A model generated the notes under the pieces. The model worked only from the letters and a program-made list of their open reading frames with translations. It was not told where the DNA came from and ran no database searches. A DNA stretch of 64,000 bases from positions 124,001 through 188,000 of the forward strand of contig DYYG01000013.1 of NCBI GenBank assembly GCA_020741775.1. Reading direction: 5' to 3'. Source of the DNA: Methylorubrum populi. GTDB taxonomy: Bacteria; Pseudomonadota; Alphaproteobacteria; Rhizobiales; Beijerinckiaceae. Every line of letters starts with the position of its first letter. Positions within the stretch are counted from its first letter, which is position 1. Position numbers and translations under genes: made by a program. Of the stretch, positions 27,404 to 35,259 are shown piece after piece.

Positions 27404-28030
27404 TCAGAGGGCGCGCTGCCCGCGGGCGACCGCGCGGGCGAGGCGGGCGGCGACCTGGGCCTCGGAACGGCGGAAGCCTTCGACATCCGGCGTCGCGATG
27501 TTGACGGTGACGGCGACCGGCCGCTCGGCGGCACCCGCCGCCACACCGAGGCGTCCGTCGCTGCCGCGCTTGAGCGGCAAGATCGCCTCGGGACCGGCCT
27601 CGCCCATCAGGCCGACGCCGTCATTGCCCGCGAGGGGAAAGTAAGTCGGTGCCGCGACGACCCCGCCGCTGGCGAAGGGCCGCACGCGGCCCCCACCGAC
27701 CACGCCGCCGAGTCGGAACGGCAGGATCCGGCCGGCGGAGACGACCCCACCCCTAGCAAGCGCCGTCGTCTCGTCGGCATCGGACGCCGCGCTCAGCAGA
27801 TTGTTGACGAGGCTCCTCACCCCCGCCTTCACCGGCGCCAGAGCCACCTTCGCCGCGACGGTCGAGAGCTTGCCCGCGAGCGAGGCCAGCAGCCCGTCGA
27901 GCTGGCGCCCGGAATTGAGGTTGCGATCGAAGGCCGAGGATAGGCTCTGCCCGAAGCGCTGGGCCAGCTTGTCCAGGGTTTCGAGCTGCTTCGCCCGCTC
28001 GGCGGTGCTGCGGTCGGAATCGGTCATCAT
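27404..28030 (-). CDS. GTA gp11-like tail tape-measure protein
   Basis: A 208-residue tape-measure protein, short as in other GTAs with short tails. The N-terminal half is helical (RAKQLETLDKLAQRFGQSLS). The C-terminal half carries Gly-rich repeats typical of tape-measure ends (ALARGGVV, LGGVVGGGRVRPFASGGVV) and LMGEAGPEAILPLKRG, the most diagnostic segment. The start overlaps the previous stop in ATGA. Confidence 0.9.
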   Translation of the reverse strand: MMTDSDRSTAERAKQLETLDKLAQRFGQSLSSAFDRNLNSGRQLDGLLASLAGKLSTVAAKVALAPVKAGVRSLVNNLLSAASDADETTALARGGVVSAGRILPFRLGGVVGGGRVRPFASGGVVAAPTYFPLAGNDGVGLMGEAGPEAILPLKRGSDGRLGVAAGAAERPVAVTVNIATPDVEGFRRSEAQVAARLARAVARGQRAL

Positions 28031-28257
28031 GGTGCCTCGGGATCGGGATGGGCGGCGAGCAGCCGGTCGAGATCGGCCCGGGCCATGGCGTCGGGGCGGG
28101 GCCGGATCAGGCCCGCCGCGGCGGCGAGTTCGCGGGGCGTGGCGGCCCAGAAGTCGCGCGGGCGCCAACGCAGGGTCGAGAGACCGAGCGCCAGCACCGC
28201 ATCCCACGGGAAGGCGGAGACGGGCGTCTCCGGCGCGTCGCTTCCCGCAGCGGTCAA
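28027..28257 (-). CDS. GTA gp10.1-like tail assembly chaperone
   Basis: A 76-residue protein found in GTA clusters between gp10 and the tape measure. It reads from a TTG at 28257 that overlaps the gp10 stop (TTGA), and its own stop overlaps the tape-measure start. The sequence FPWDAVLALGLSTLRWRPRD and FWAATPRELAAA is typical of this small family. Because the start is non-AUG and both ends overlap neighbours, its translation is presumably coupled. Confidence 0.85.
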   Translation of the reverse strand: MTAAGSDAPETPVSAFPWDAVLALGLSTLRWRPRDFWAATPRELAAAAGLIRPRPDAMARADLDRLLAAHPDPEAP

Positions 28258-28580
28258 GGGTCCTGAGGCAGCGCCTCGCCGAAGGCGGCCACCAAAGCCT
28301 CTTCCAGGGCCTCGGCCACCGCCGGCAGGCCCATGGCGAGGGGCAAGCGAGCCACCGCCGCGTCGTCGAGGTCGTGGCCGCCCCCGCGCAGGGCCGCGCC
28401 CAGCAGCGCGATCACGTCGCGGGTAGCGAGCCGGCCCGTCGCAAAGCGTTCGGCGAGCCCGGCGAGGTCGCCCGCGCCCAGGGCATCCTCCAGCTCGGCC
28501 AGCGCCCCGAGGGTCAGGCAGAGGGTGTAGCGCTCGGTCCCGAGCGCGAGCGGCACCTCGCCGCGTCTGCGGTTGGCCAT
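28254..28580 (-). CDS. GTA gp10-like tail protein (gene transfer agent TAC-like)
   Basis: A 108-residue protein (start MANRRRGEVPLALGTERYTL). It matches the GTA gp10 family in the arrangement of an early LCLTLGALAELEDALG helix and a C-terminal helical part. The ATG at 28580 lies 2 bases after the major-tail stop. Role: probably a tail assembly chaperone together with gp10.1. Confidence 0.88.
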   Translation of the reverse strand: MANRRRGEVPLALGTERYTLCLTLGALAELEDALGAGDLAGLAERFATGRLATRDVIALLGAALRGGGHDLDDAAVARLPLAMGLPAVAEALEEALVAAFGEALPQDP

Positions 28581-28582
28581 GG

Positions 28583-28993
28583 TCACGCTGCCGCGAAGCC
28601 GAGGGGACCGGCGGAATCGAGGGCGATGTCGAAGGTCACCTCGCCCGCATGGTCGCCGCGATATTCCAGACTGGTGATCTGGAAGAGGCCCTCGATGGTG
28701 CCGAAGGCGGGAATCACGATCTGGAAGGTGTCGATCACCCCATCGAAGAACATCTGGCGCAGGCGCGCGTCGGAGGTCTCGTCGCGAAACACGCCGGCCC
28801 CGGAGATGGCGGCCCGCCGGATCCCGGCGCCGGCCAGCAATTCGCGCCAGCGCCCGGCCGAATCGGCATTGGTGACATCCACGGTCTCGGCGTTGAAGGC
28901 GAGCTGGCGGGCGCGCAAACCCGCCACGGCGGTGAAGCCGCCGGCCCCGTTGCTGACGCGGACCAGGAGATCCTTGCCCTTCTGTGCACTCAT
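28583..28993 (-). CDS. GTA gp9-like major tail tube protein
   Basis: A 136-residue major tail protein of the TP901-1-like/GTA family. Diagnostic segments are KGKDLLVRVSNGAGGFTAVA, AFNAETVDVTNAD and FQIVIPAFGTIEGLFQI. Length is normal. It lies between the tail terminator and gp10. Confidence 0.93.
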   Translation of the reverse strand: MSAQKGKDLLVRVSNGAGGFTAVAGLRARQLAFNAETVDVTNADSAGRWRELLAGAGIRRAAISGAGVFRDETSDARLRQMFFDGVIDTFQIVIPAFGTIEGLFQITSLEYRGDHAGEVTFDIALDSAGPLGFAAA

Positions 28994-29019
28994 GCTGCGG
29001 CTCCAAGAGGGTGAAGTGG

Positions 29020-29439
29020 TCAGGCCGCGACCTCGGTCACGGCCTCGAAGGCGAGGGTCGCCCGGGCCTCGCCGGTCTGCTCGTCGCGGGTGCTGGCGAT
29101 GCGTGTGAGGCGCAGGAACACGAGGGCGTGCCCGGCCAGCGCGAGGTCGGCGTCGTCGAGGAGCACGGCCATGCGCTCGGCGGCATCCAGGGCGGTGCGG
29201 GCCGAGCCGGGCTTGGCGAAGACGATGAGCGTCAGGGCGTGGCGGTGGCGGCGGGCGCCCTCGACGGAATCGTCGCCGGCCTCGCCGTCGCCGAAGAGGG
29301 CGTAGACCGGCGCCGCGCCCCGCGGCGGCTCGTCGTAGAGCCGCAGGCTCCCGCCCATCAGCGCGGAGAGCCCCGGATCCCGGGCGAGACGGGCGAGGAT
29401 GCCGGCGCGCAACGCCAGCAAAGGGCTGAGGCTACTCAC
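29020..29439 (-). CDS. GTA gp8-like tail terminator (DUF3168)
   Basis: A 139-residue DUF3168 protein. The start is a GTG at 29439 overlapping the gp7 stop (GTGA). Typical segments are LRAGILARLARDPGL, APVYALFGDGEAGDDS and HRHALTLIVFAK. It should cap the tail tube at the head-proximal end. Confidence 0.9.
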   Translation of the reverse strand: MSSLSPLLALRAGILARLARDPGLSALMGGSLRLYDEPPRGAAPVYALFGDGEAGDDSVEGARRHRHALTLIVFAKPGSARTALDAAERMAVLLDDADLALAGHALVFLRLTRIASTRDEQTGEARATLAFEAVTEVAA

Positions 29440-29777
29440 GGCGCGGCCTCCCCGATCACTTCCTCTACTTCGCAGACGAGATCGCGGCGGCGCCCATCGG
29501 GGTCGTCGGCGGCGCGGATCGCGAAGCGGCGGGGGCCATCGGCGAGCCGCATGGCGGGGGTGACGCCGGAGCGGTAGCGCAAGCCCACCCGATAGAGGCC
29601 GGACCGGTCCGTCCGTCCGCACCGGCTCGGGACATTGCTCCCCAGGGCCTCGACCGAACCCCAGAGGATCGGGCCGGCAACGTAACGGCGGATCCGGCCG
29701 CCGAACCCGTCGGGCTCGTCCACCGGCAATTCGAGCACGAGGCGTCGCCGCCGCGCGCCCAGCGGCCTGTGGGTCAT
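29436..29777 (-). CDS. GTA gp7-like head-tail closure protein
   Basis: A 113-residue small beta-barrel head-tail joining protein (start MTHRPLGARRRRLVLELP; later SGLYRVGLRYRSG). The ATG at 29777 follows GGAGAA at good distance. The order gp6-gp7-gp8 is canonical for GTAs. Confidence 0.86.
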   Translation of the reverse strand: MTHRPLGARRRRLVLELPVDEPDGFGGRIRRYVAGPILWGSVEALGSNVPSRCGRTDRSGLYRVGLRYRSGVTPAMRLADGPRRFAIRAADDPDGRRRDLVCEVEEVIGEAAP

Positions 29778-29802
29778 GCCGCATTCTCCTCTCTCGTGAC
29801 GA

Positions 29803-30372
29803 TCACAGCCGCATCCGGCGGCAGGCGGCGGCGAGCCCCAGGGCAGAGGGCGGCAGGGCCGCGCCCGCGCCGGCCGTATCCCCGCGATTCTCGAAGCCAT
29901 CGGCGACGGCGAGGCGCAGGGCCTGGAGCAGGGGCTCGGGCACGGGCGGCCCGTCCCCGCCGCAGCCGGCGACGACCTCGATCAGCGCCGTCCGCGTCCC
30001 GAGGGGCGGCAAATCCGGCCCGAACAGGAGGCAGGGCGCCTCCCAGACATCCGGGCCGAGCCGGATCGGCCCCGACGCGATGTCGGTGACGGCTCCGCTC
30101 TCATCGACCATTGCGGCCCGAGTCACCGCCACCAGCGGGCTGAGCGGCAGCGGAAGCAGTCCGAGGGGCGGCCAGTCCGTCAGCACCACCCGAAATCGGG
30201 CCGGGCGCAGCAGACGGCGCGAGGCGGCCTCGACCGCGCCCCGCGCCGCCACGATGAGGCGGCCGATCAGGACGTCCTCGGCGGTCTCGTCGGAGGAGAG
30301 CCGCAGATAGGCCCGCATCTCTGTCAGGCTCACCGGCTCGACGCCGGATTCCTCCACGCGTATCGGGATCAT
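29803..30372 (-). CDS. GTA gp6-like head-tail adaptor
   Basis: A 189-residue head-tail connector. The ATG at 30372 is preceded by AGGAAGGA, an excellent ribosome site, so the longer upstream reading frame is not used. The fold signature is VSLTEMRAYLRLSSDETAED followed by RLIVAARGAVEAASRRLL. Its start codon overlaps, on the opposite strand, the possible most upstream ATG of a secreted protease gene (bases CATG). It is separated from the capsid gene by two proteases running the other way. Confidence 0.9.
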   Translation of the reverse strand: MIPIRVEESGVEPVSLTEMRAYLRLSSDETAEDVLIGRLIVAARGAVEAASRRLLRPARFRVVLTDWPPLGLLPLPLSPLVAVTRAAMVDESGAVTDIASGPIRLGPDVWEAPCLLFGPDLPPLGTRTALIEVVAGCGGDGPPVPEPLLQALRLAVADGFENRGDTAGAGAALPPSALGLAAACRRMRL

Positions 30373-30403
30373 GCCATTCCTTCCTGAAAGCGTTTCACGA
30401 CCG

Positions 30404-31153
30404 ATGCGCGCGCTGAAACCGTCCGCCGCCCATCCGGTCGGCCTCCTCGCCGGGGCGGCCCTGGCGATGCTGCTCGCCGCTCCGGCGCTCGCCATCGTCG
30501 GCGGCCAGGAGGGTGCGCAGGTGCCGGGCGCGGCCTCGGCGGTGATGGTGCTGACCTCCGGTGGCGGGGTCTGTTCGGGGGTCGTCGTCGCCCCGGACGC
30601 GGTGCTCACCGCCGGCCATTGCGTGGCGGGCGTGGCCGAGAACCGCATCCATTACCGGGACGAAGCCGGTCGGCCGGTGCTGGCGGAGGTGGCCGCCCGC
30701 CATCTGCATCCGGCCTATGACGGCGACGCCATCCGCGGGCGGACCCGCTCCATCGATCTCGCCCTGCTGCGCACCCGCGAACCCCTGCCCGCCCGCTTCG
30801 TGCCGGCCCCGCTCAGCGCGGCCGTCCCGCGGGCAGGCCAGACCCTCGTCCTCGCCGGCTTCGGCGCGGTGCGGGGCAATGACCGGCGCTCGATCGGCCG
30901 CTATCGCGGTGCGACCCTGACCGTGGCCGAGCCCTATAGCCCGAGCCGGATCCTGGTCTGGCTGAAGGCGCCCGGAGCGGGCGGCTGCCAGGGCGATTCC
31001 GGCGGGCCGATTCTCGACGGCGCGGCGGTGGTCGCCCTCGCCGCCTGGGTCAAGGATGCCTGCGGAGGCCTGACCCAGGGCATCCTGCTCGGCCCCCAGC
31101 GGGACTGGCTCGACCGGACGCTCGCGGGCTGGAACGCAGCGGCGCGCTGGTGA
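30404..31153 (+). CDS. Secreted S1 chymotrypsin-fold serine protease A, embedded in the GTA cluster
   Basis: A 249-residue preproteins of the S1A family. I prefer the ATG at 30404, which directly begins a signal peptide ending at ALA30. A further in-frame ATG lies at 30371. Predicted signal-peptidase cleavage leaves IVGG as the mature N-terminus, the classic activated form of S1 proteases, so no separate activation peptide is needed. The triad is His72 (TAGHC), Asp118 (SIDLALL) and Ser199 (GDSGGP). The S1 specificity position, six residues before the serine, is Gly rather than trypsin's Asp, so specificity is not tryptic. The gene lies on the opposite strand between the capsid and head-tail genes and is followed by a second protease. 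It may process virion or cell-surface proteins, or may simply be an inserted pair. Confidence 0.92.
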   Translation: MRALKPSAAHPVGLLAGAALAMLLAAPALAIVGGQEGAQVPGAASAVMVLTSGGGVCSGVVVAPDAVLTAGHCVAGVAENRIHYRDEAGRPVLAEVAARHLHPAYDGDAIRGRTRSIDLALLRTREPLPARFVPAPLSAAVPRAGQTLVLAGFGAVRGNDRRSIGRYRGATLTVAEPYSPSRILVWLKAPGAGGCQGDSGGPILDGAAVVALAAWVKDACGGLTQGILLGPQRDWLDRTLAGWNAAARW

Positions 31154-31293
31154 CCGGCCGCGCCGGATCGTGAACCGCACGCCTTTCCCGTAGAGGAACC
31201 GGAGCTTGGCCGCCGAATTGCCTTCGGATACGGTTCAACCGGTCCGGGATTCGGCCGCAGAATCCCGCGGAGCGCGCCCGGGCCCTGGGAGAC

Positions 31294-32145
31294 ATGATGA
31301 TGGTTGCGAGCCCCCTTCGCGCGTGCCTGCTCGGTGCCCTGCTGGGGCTCGTACCGCTTTCCGCCCAAGCCGTCGTCGAGGGGCATACTTCCCGCGATCC
31401 CGGCGGCCTGCGCGCCTCCGTCGTGCGCATCGAGAGCACGCAGGGCGAAATCTGCTCGGGCACCCTGATCGCGCAGGACATCGTGCTGACCGCGGCCCAT
31501 TGCGTGATGCGCAAGGCCGGCTTCGACGTGATCGTGGTCGATCCGAATTTCCGTCAGCGCCGGCTGCGGGCGGTCGCGGTCTCGATGCATCCCGACTTCG
31601 TGCCCGGCACGACCCCGGAGGAGCAGCCGGGCACCGATCTGGCCCTGCTGAAGCTGGAGCGGCCGGTCGGCCCCGGTTTCCGCCCGCTCGATCCCCGAGG
31701 CGGCGCGATCACCACGGGGGATTCCGTCGACATCGCTGGATTCGGCGTGCTGGCCGAGAACCGCCGCAACACCGCACGGACGCTGCGCACGGCCCATCTC
31801 GTCTCCATCGGCTCGCTGCAGGTCGCCAACCGCGTCACCGTGGTGACCGATGCCCGGCGCCTCGCCGAGACGGCGGGTGCGGGCGCCTGCCTCGGCGATT
31901 CCGGCGGCCCGATCCTGCGCGGCGGCCGAATGGTCGGCGTGGTGAGCTGGTCGAGCGGTGCCATGCGCCAGGACCGCCGCGCCCGCACCGCCTGCGGCGG
32001 CTTCACCGCCGTGACACCCACCGGCGAGCACGCGGGCTGGATCTCGTCCCGCGCCGCCGAGATGGAGGCCTTGCCGGTGGATGTGGCGGCGACGCAGGCC
32101 GGGCGCACCGAATGGATGGCCCGGCCCGGACGCCGCCGCAACTGA
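31294..32145 (+). CDS. Secreted S1 chymotrypsin-fold serine protease B, embedded in the GTA cluster
   Basis: A 283-residue S1A family protease. The signal peptide (about 1-26) ends at AQA, leaving VVEG as the mature N-terminus (an IVGG-like activated terminus). The triad is His69 (TAAHC), Asp115 (GTDLALL) and Ser203 (GDSGGP). The residue six before the serine is Gly, so this also is not trypsin-like in specificity. It is the second protease in tandem (140-base gap) and ends 63 bases before the capsid gene's 3' end on the other strand. The two are clearly paralogues of each other and probably arose by duplication. Confidence 0.92.
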   Translation: MMMVASPLRACLLGALLGLVPLSAQAVVEGHTSRDPGGLRASVVRIESTQGEICSGTLIAQDIVLTAAHCVMRKAGFDVIVVDPNFRQRRLRAVAVSMHPDFVPGTTPEEQPGTDLALLKLERPVGPGFRPLDPRGGAITTGDSVDIAGFGVLAENRRNTARTLRTAHLVSIGSLQVANRVTVVTDARRLAETAGAGACLGDSGGPILRGGRMVGVVSWSSGAMRQDRRARTACGGFTAVTPTGEHAGWISSRAAEMEALPVDVAATQAGRTEWMARPGRRRN

Positions 32146-32208
32146 GCCGTCCCGGCTCATCCGGACGCCGCCTCTTCCCACGGGTGGAAGCGGCGGCGCA
32201 CCGGGCGA

Positions 32209-33474
32209 TCAGGCGAACTTCAGGAGCTTGATCGCATCGAAGTCCTGCACACCGCCGCCGACCCGCTTCGTGGTGTAGAACAGCACGTAGGGCTTGGCGG
32301 AATAGGGATCGCGCAGGGTCCGCAGGCCGACGCGATCCACCACGAGGTAGCCGCGGCGGAAATCGCCGAAGGCGATCGAGAGCGAGCCGGCGGCAAGGTC
32401 CGGCATCGCCTCGGCCTCGGCGACGGGAAAGCCCATCAGGGTGGCGTTCCGGTCCGCCGCGAGCGGCGGCTGCCAGAGATAATTGCCCTCCGCATCCTTG
32501 AACTTGCGGATCGCGCTCTGCACCCGCCGGTTCATCACGAAGCTCGCCCCCTGCCGGTAACCGGCCCGCAGGGCGTAGATCAGGTCATAGAGGGTGTCGG
32601 CCGGGTTGCTGGCCGGAAACGCCCCGTTCGCTCCCGTGGCGATGACGCCGAGCTTGTTCGGCACCCAATTCGCGTTGGCGACCGTATCGTAGCTGAGGAA
32701 GCCCTTCGGCCGGCCGACGCCGTTGCCTGTCACGAAAGCGACGCCCTCCTGTTCGGCGAAGGCCGTCTCGACCTCCTCGGCGAGCCAGGCATCGATGTCG
32801 AGCACGGCGTCGTCGAGCAGGGTCTGGGTCGCCGCCGGCATGGCGTAGAGCTCCATCGCCGGGAAGCTCAGCTCGGACAGGTTCGGCGCGTCGGTCTGCG
32901 GCCGAGGCGCGGTTTCGGCGACCCAGCCGGCGGCGGGTCCGTTGACGGAGACCGCCCGCTTGTATTGCCCGCCGGACACGACGCGCACCGTGGCGAGGGC
33001 CCGGATCGGCGAGATCTCGGCAAGGCGCCGCAGCACCTCGCGCTCGACGGTCGAGGGCACGAGGTAGCCGCCATCCGGCCCCGACCCCGCCGAGAGCGCC
33101 TTCTCTTCCAGCCGTTTCAGCCCCGCGCTTTCACCGGCCCGGACATAGAGGTCGAAGGCGGCCTTGTGCTCGGTGGCCGAGGCGTCGCGCGCCGGCTCGA
33201 CGCCGCCAAGGGGCGGGCGAGCGCGGTCGAGGCTGATCCGGTCGAGGCGGGTCTTGGTATGGTCGAGGGCCGCGTCGATGCGGGCCAGCTTCTCCTCCGT
33301 CACCACGTCGGCGGTGAGCCGGTGCTCGATTTCGGCGAGACGGGTATCGTTCGCCTCCTTGAACGCCTCGAAGGTGCGGGCGAACTCGTCGAGCACCGCG
33401 TCGGCGCCGAGCATCGCCGCCTTGTTCTCCGGCATACCGGCTGGGGCCTTGGTCTCGAAACGCATGTCGGTCAT
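32209..33474 (-). CDS. GTA gp5-like HK97-fold major capsid protein
   Basis: A 421-residue major capsid protein. Residues about 1-110 form the helical scaffolding delta domain (coiled segment EANDTRLAEIEHRL and following), removed by the prohead protease. The mature HK97 core starts around the GSGPDGGYLVPSTVER segment and includes DIDAWLAEEVETAFAEQEG and RRGYLVVDRVGLRTLRDP. The length is standard (about 400). Located between the prohead protease gene and the inserted serine proteases. Confidence 0.95.
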   Translation of the reverse strand: MTDMRFETKAPAGMPENKAAMLGADAVLDEFARTFEAFKEANDTRLAEIEHRLTADVVTEEKLARIDAALDHTKTRLDRISLDRARPPLGGVEPARDASATEHKAAFDLYVRAGESAGLKRLEEKALSAGSGPDGGYLVPSTVEREVLRRLAEISPIRALATVRVVSGGQYKRAVSVNGPAAGWVAETAPRPQTDAPNLSELSFPAMELYAMPAATQTLLDDAVLDIDAWLAEEVETAFAEQEGVAFVTGNGVGRPKGFLSYDTVANANWVPNKLGVIATGANGAFPASNPADTLYDLIYALRAGYRQGASFVMNRRVQSAIRKFKDAEGNYLWQPPLAADRNATLMGFPVAEAEAMPDLAAGSLSIAFGDFRRGYLVVDRVGLRTLRDPYSAKPYVLFYTTKRVGGGVQDFDAIKLLKFA

Positions 33475-33517
33475 AGCATCCTCATCGGTTGGGAAGGGAT
33501 CGGTGGGGAAGGGAGCG

Positions 33518-33994
33518 TCAGGCCCGTGCCGAGGCCTGCGGCGAAACCGAGAGCCTCAGGCGGGACAGCGCGGAGGAGAGCGACGGCGCCGCGGCGCGGA
33601 TCACCCGCGCCTCGGGCTGAAGCGGGAAGGTCACCAGCGAGACCTCCCACAGATCGACCGCCAGGAGGCGGCGGCCGCCGCGCTCGGGCGAGGCCCGCAC
33701 CACGCGGAAGCCGATGGAGAGCCCATCGAGGGCGCCATCCCGCATCAGCGCATCGATCTCACGGGCGCGCTGGACCGCGAGGTTGAGCCGGCCCGCGACG
33801 CGCAGGCCGCGCCCATCCTCCCGGAGGGAGAGCCAGGATCCGATCGGCTCGGCCGGATCGTGCTGCCACAGCATCCGCACCCCGCCGGCCCCGCGCCGGG
33901 CGAGACTGGCGGCGAAGGCGCCGGGTGCGACGGTGTCGCGGCCGAGATCGGGCACGCCGAACAGGCTGGCGTAGCCGGTGAAGTGGCCATCCAT
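33518..33994 (-). CDS. GTA gp4-like HK97 prohead protease
   Basis: A 158-residue U35-type serine protease that trims the capsid protein. The start is MDGHFTGYASLFGVPDLG; the catalytic His45 lies in MLWQHDPAEPIG and Ser93 in DGLSIGFRVV. It sits between portal and capsid genes as is standard. Confidence 0.93.
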   Translation of the reverse strand: MDGHFTGYASLFGVPDLGRDTVAPGAFAASLARRGAGGVRMLWQHDPAEPIGSWLSLREDGRGLRVAGRLNLAVQRAREIDALMRDGALDGLSIGFRVVRASPERGGRRLLAVDLWEVSLVTFPLQPEARVIRAAAPSLSSALSRLRLSVSPQASARA

Positions 33995-34047
33995 CGAAAG
34001 ACCTCGGAGGAAGGAGAGGAGCGGCTTCGGTGCGGACCCCGCTGGAG

Positions 34048-35208
34048 TCAGGCGCCTGACCCCGGAATTTCGGCCGGGTAGCCGATCGCCCCGCGCTTCT
34101 CGGCCACGGACAGGAAATCGGCAGCCTGCACCCGGCGCCAGAGCGATTCACGCTCGGTCGCCAGGGCCTCGACTCCGTCGAGATCCGGCTCCAGACGAAC
34201 GGGGCCAAAGGCCGGCTCCAGCCAGCGGGCGATGGAATCGGCGGTGCGGCGCACCAGCGGGATCACGGTCTGCCGGTAGAAGGCGCGATTGGCCTCGGCA
34301 TAATTCGCGTGGGTGTTGTCGCCGGGCAGGCCGAGGAGAAGCGGCGGCACGCCGAAGGCGAGGGCGATTTCGCGGGCAGCGGCGGCCTTAGCCTCGACGA
34401 AATCCATCTCCTTTGGCGAGAGCGAGAGCGGGCGCCAGTCGAGTCCGCCATCGAGGAGAAGCGGCCGGCCGGCATTGGCGCTGCCCTGGTAGCTTGCCTC
34501 CAGCTCCGCTTTGAGCCGTGAGAATTGCGTGTCACTCAAGGAGGCGCCGGTCGACGGCGCGAAGACCAGGGCGCCGGAGGGCCGCGCGGCGTTGTCGAGC
34601 AAAGCCTTGTTCCAGGCCCCGGCGGCGTTGTGGATGTCGAGCGGCACCGCCGCCGCCTCCATCGGCGAGAGGCCGTAATGGTCGTCGAGGGGATTGAACA
34701 AGGTCAGGTGCAGGATCGGCGGCATGGCGCCGGCCTGTTCGTAGCGGATCACCCGTCCGCCCACGGTGTAATCGTAGGCTGCCGGCCACCCATCCGCCCC
34801 GGCGACGACCCGCATCCGATCGGGGCGGAGGCAGAACAATTCGCGCGGCACCCCGTCGATCTCGACGGCCTCGAGATAGGCGTTACCGGACACCATGAGA
34901 TGTCCGTACAGCCCATCGAGGAAGCGCATCCCGCCCTCACGAGGGTTCGGCCGGGCGAGCAGGGCGAGCAGTGGATGCGCTTCGTCGCTGCCCGCGAGCG
35001 TGAGCGGCAGAGAGGCGGCGGCTTCCGCTACCAACCGGATGGCACGGTGGACGATGGCGTTGCGCTGGAAGCCCTCACGGGCCAGGGCGCCGTAATCCCG
35101 CGCCGTCCAGGACGCCCGCGCCTCGCCATAGAGCGCGACGGCGGCGCTGGCCTTGGTCGCGGGCACGAAGCCCGCCGCCCGGGCGAGTTGTGTCAGGAAG
35201 CCGGGCAT
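34048..35208 (-). CDS. GTA gp3-like portal protein
   Basis: A 386-residue HK97-type portal protein. Signatures are NAIVHRAIRLVAEAAASLPL, the DDHYGLSPMEAA segment, and FGVPPLLLGLPGDNTHANY. The end KRGAIGYPAEI is typical. Length matches other GTA portals (about 390). The 53-base gap to gp4 leaves no room for the small gp3.5 gene seen in Rhodobacter. Confidence 0.94.
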   Translation of the reverse strand: MPGFLTQLARAAGFVPATKASAAVALYGEARASWTARDYGALAREGFQRNAIVHRAIRLVAEAAASLPLTLAGSDEAHPLLALLARPNPREGGMRFLDGLYGHLMVSGNAYLEAVEIDGVPRELFCLRPDRMRVVAGADGWPAAYDYTVGGRVIRYEQAGAMPPILHLTLFNPLDDHYGLSPMEAAAVPLDIHNAAGAWNKALLDNAARPSGALVFAPSTGASLSDTQFSRLKAELEASYQGSANAGRPLLLDGGLDWRPLSLSPKEMDFVEAKAAAAREIALAFGVPPLLLGLPGDNTHANYAEANRAFYRQTVIPLVRRTADSIARWLEPAFGPVRLEPDLDGVEALATERESLWRRVQAADFLSVAEKRGAIGYPAEIPGSGA

Positions 35209-35229
35209 GGCGGTTTTCTCCGCTATCGA

Positions 35230-35245
35230 TGTTTCACGTGAAATT
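35230..35245. other. parS-like palindrome between terminase and portal genes
   Basis: The 16-base sequence TGTTTCACGTGAAATT matches the ParB-binding consensus TGTTTCACGTGAAACA in 14 positions; its core TTTCACGTGAAA is a perfect 12-base palindrome. It lies in the 51-base gap between terL and the portal gene, 22 bases before the portal start. It might be coincidental. Confidence 0.45.
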
Positions 35246-35259
35246 AACCATGCAAGCCG

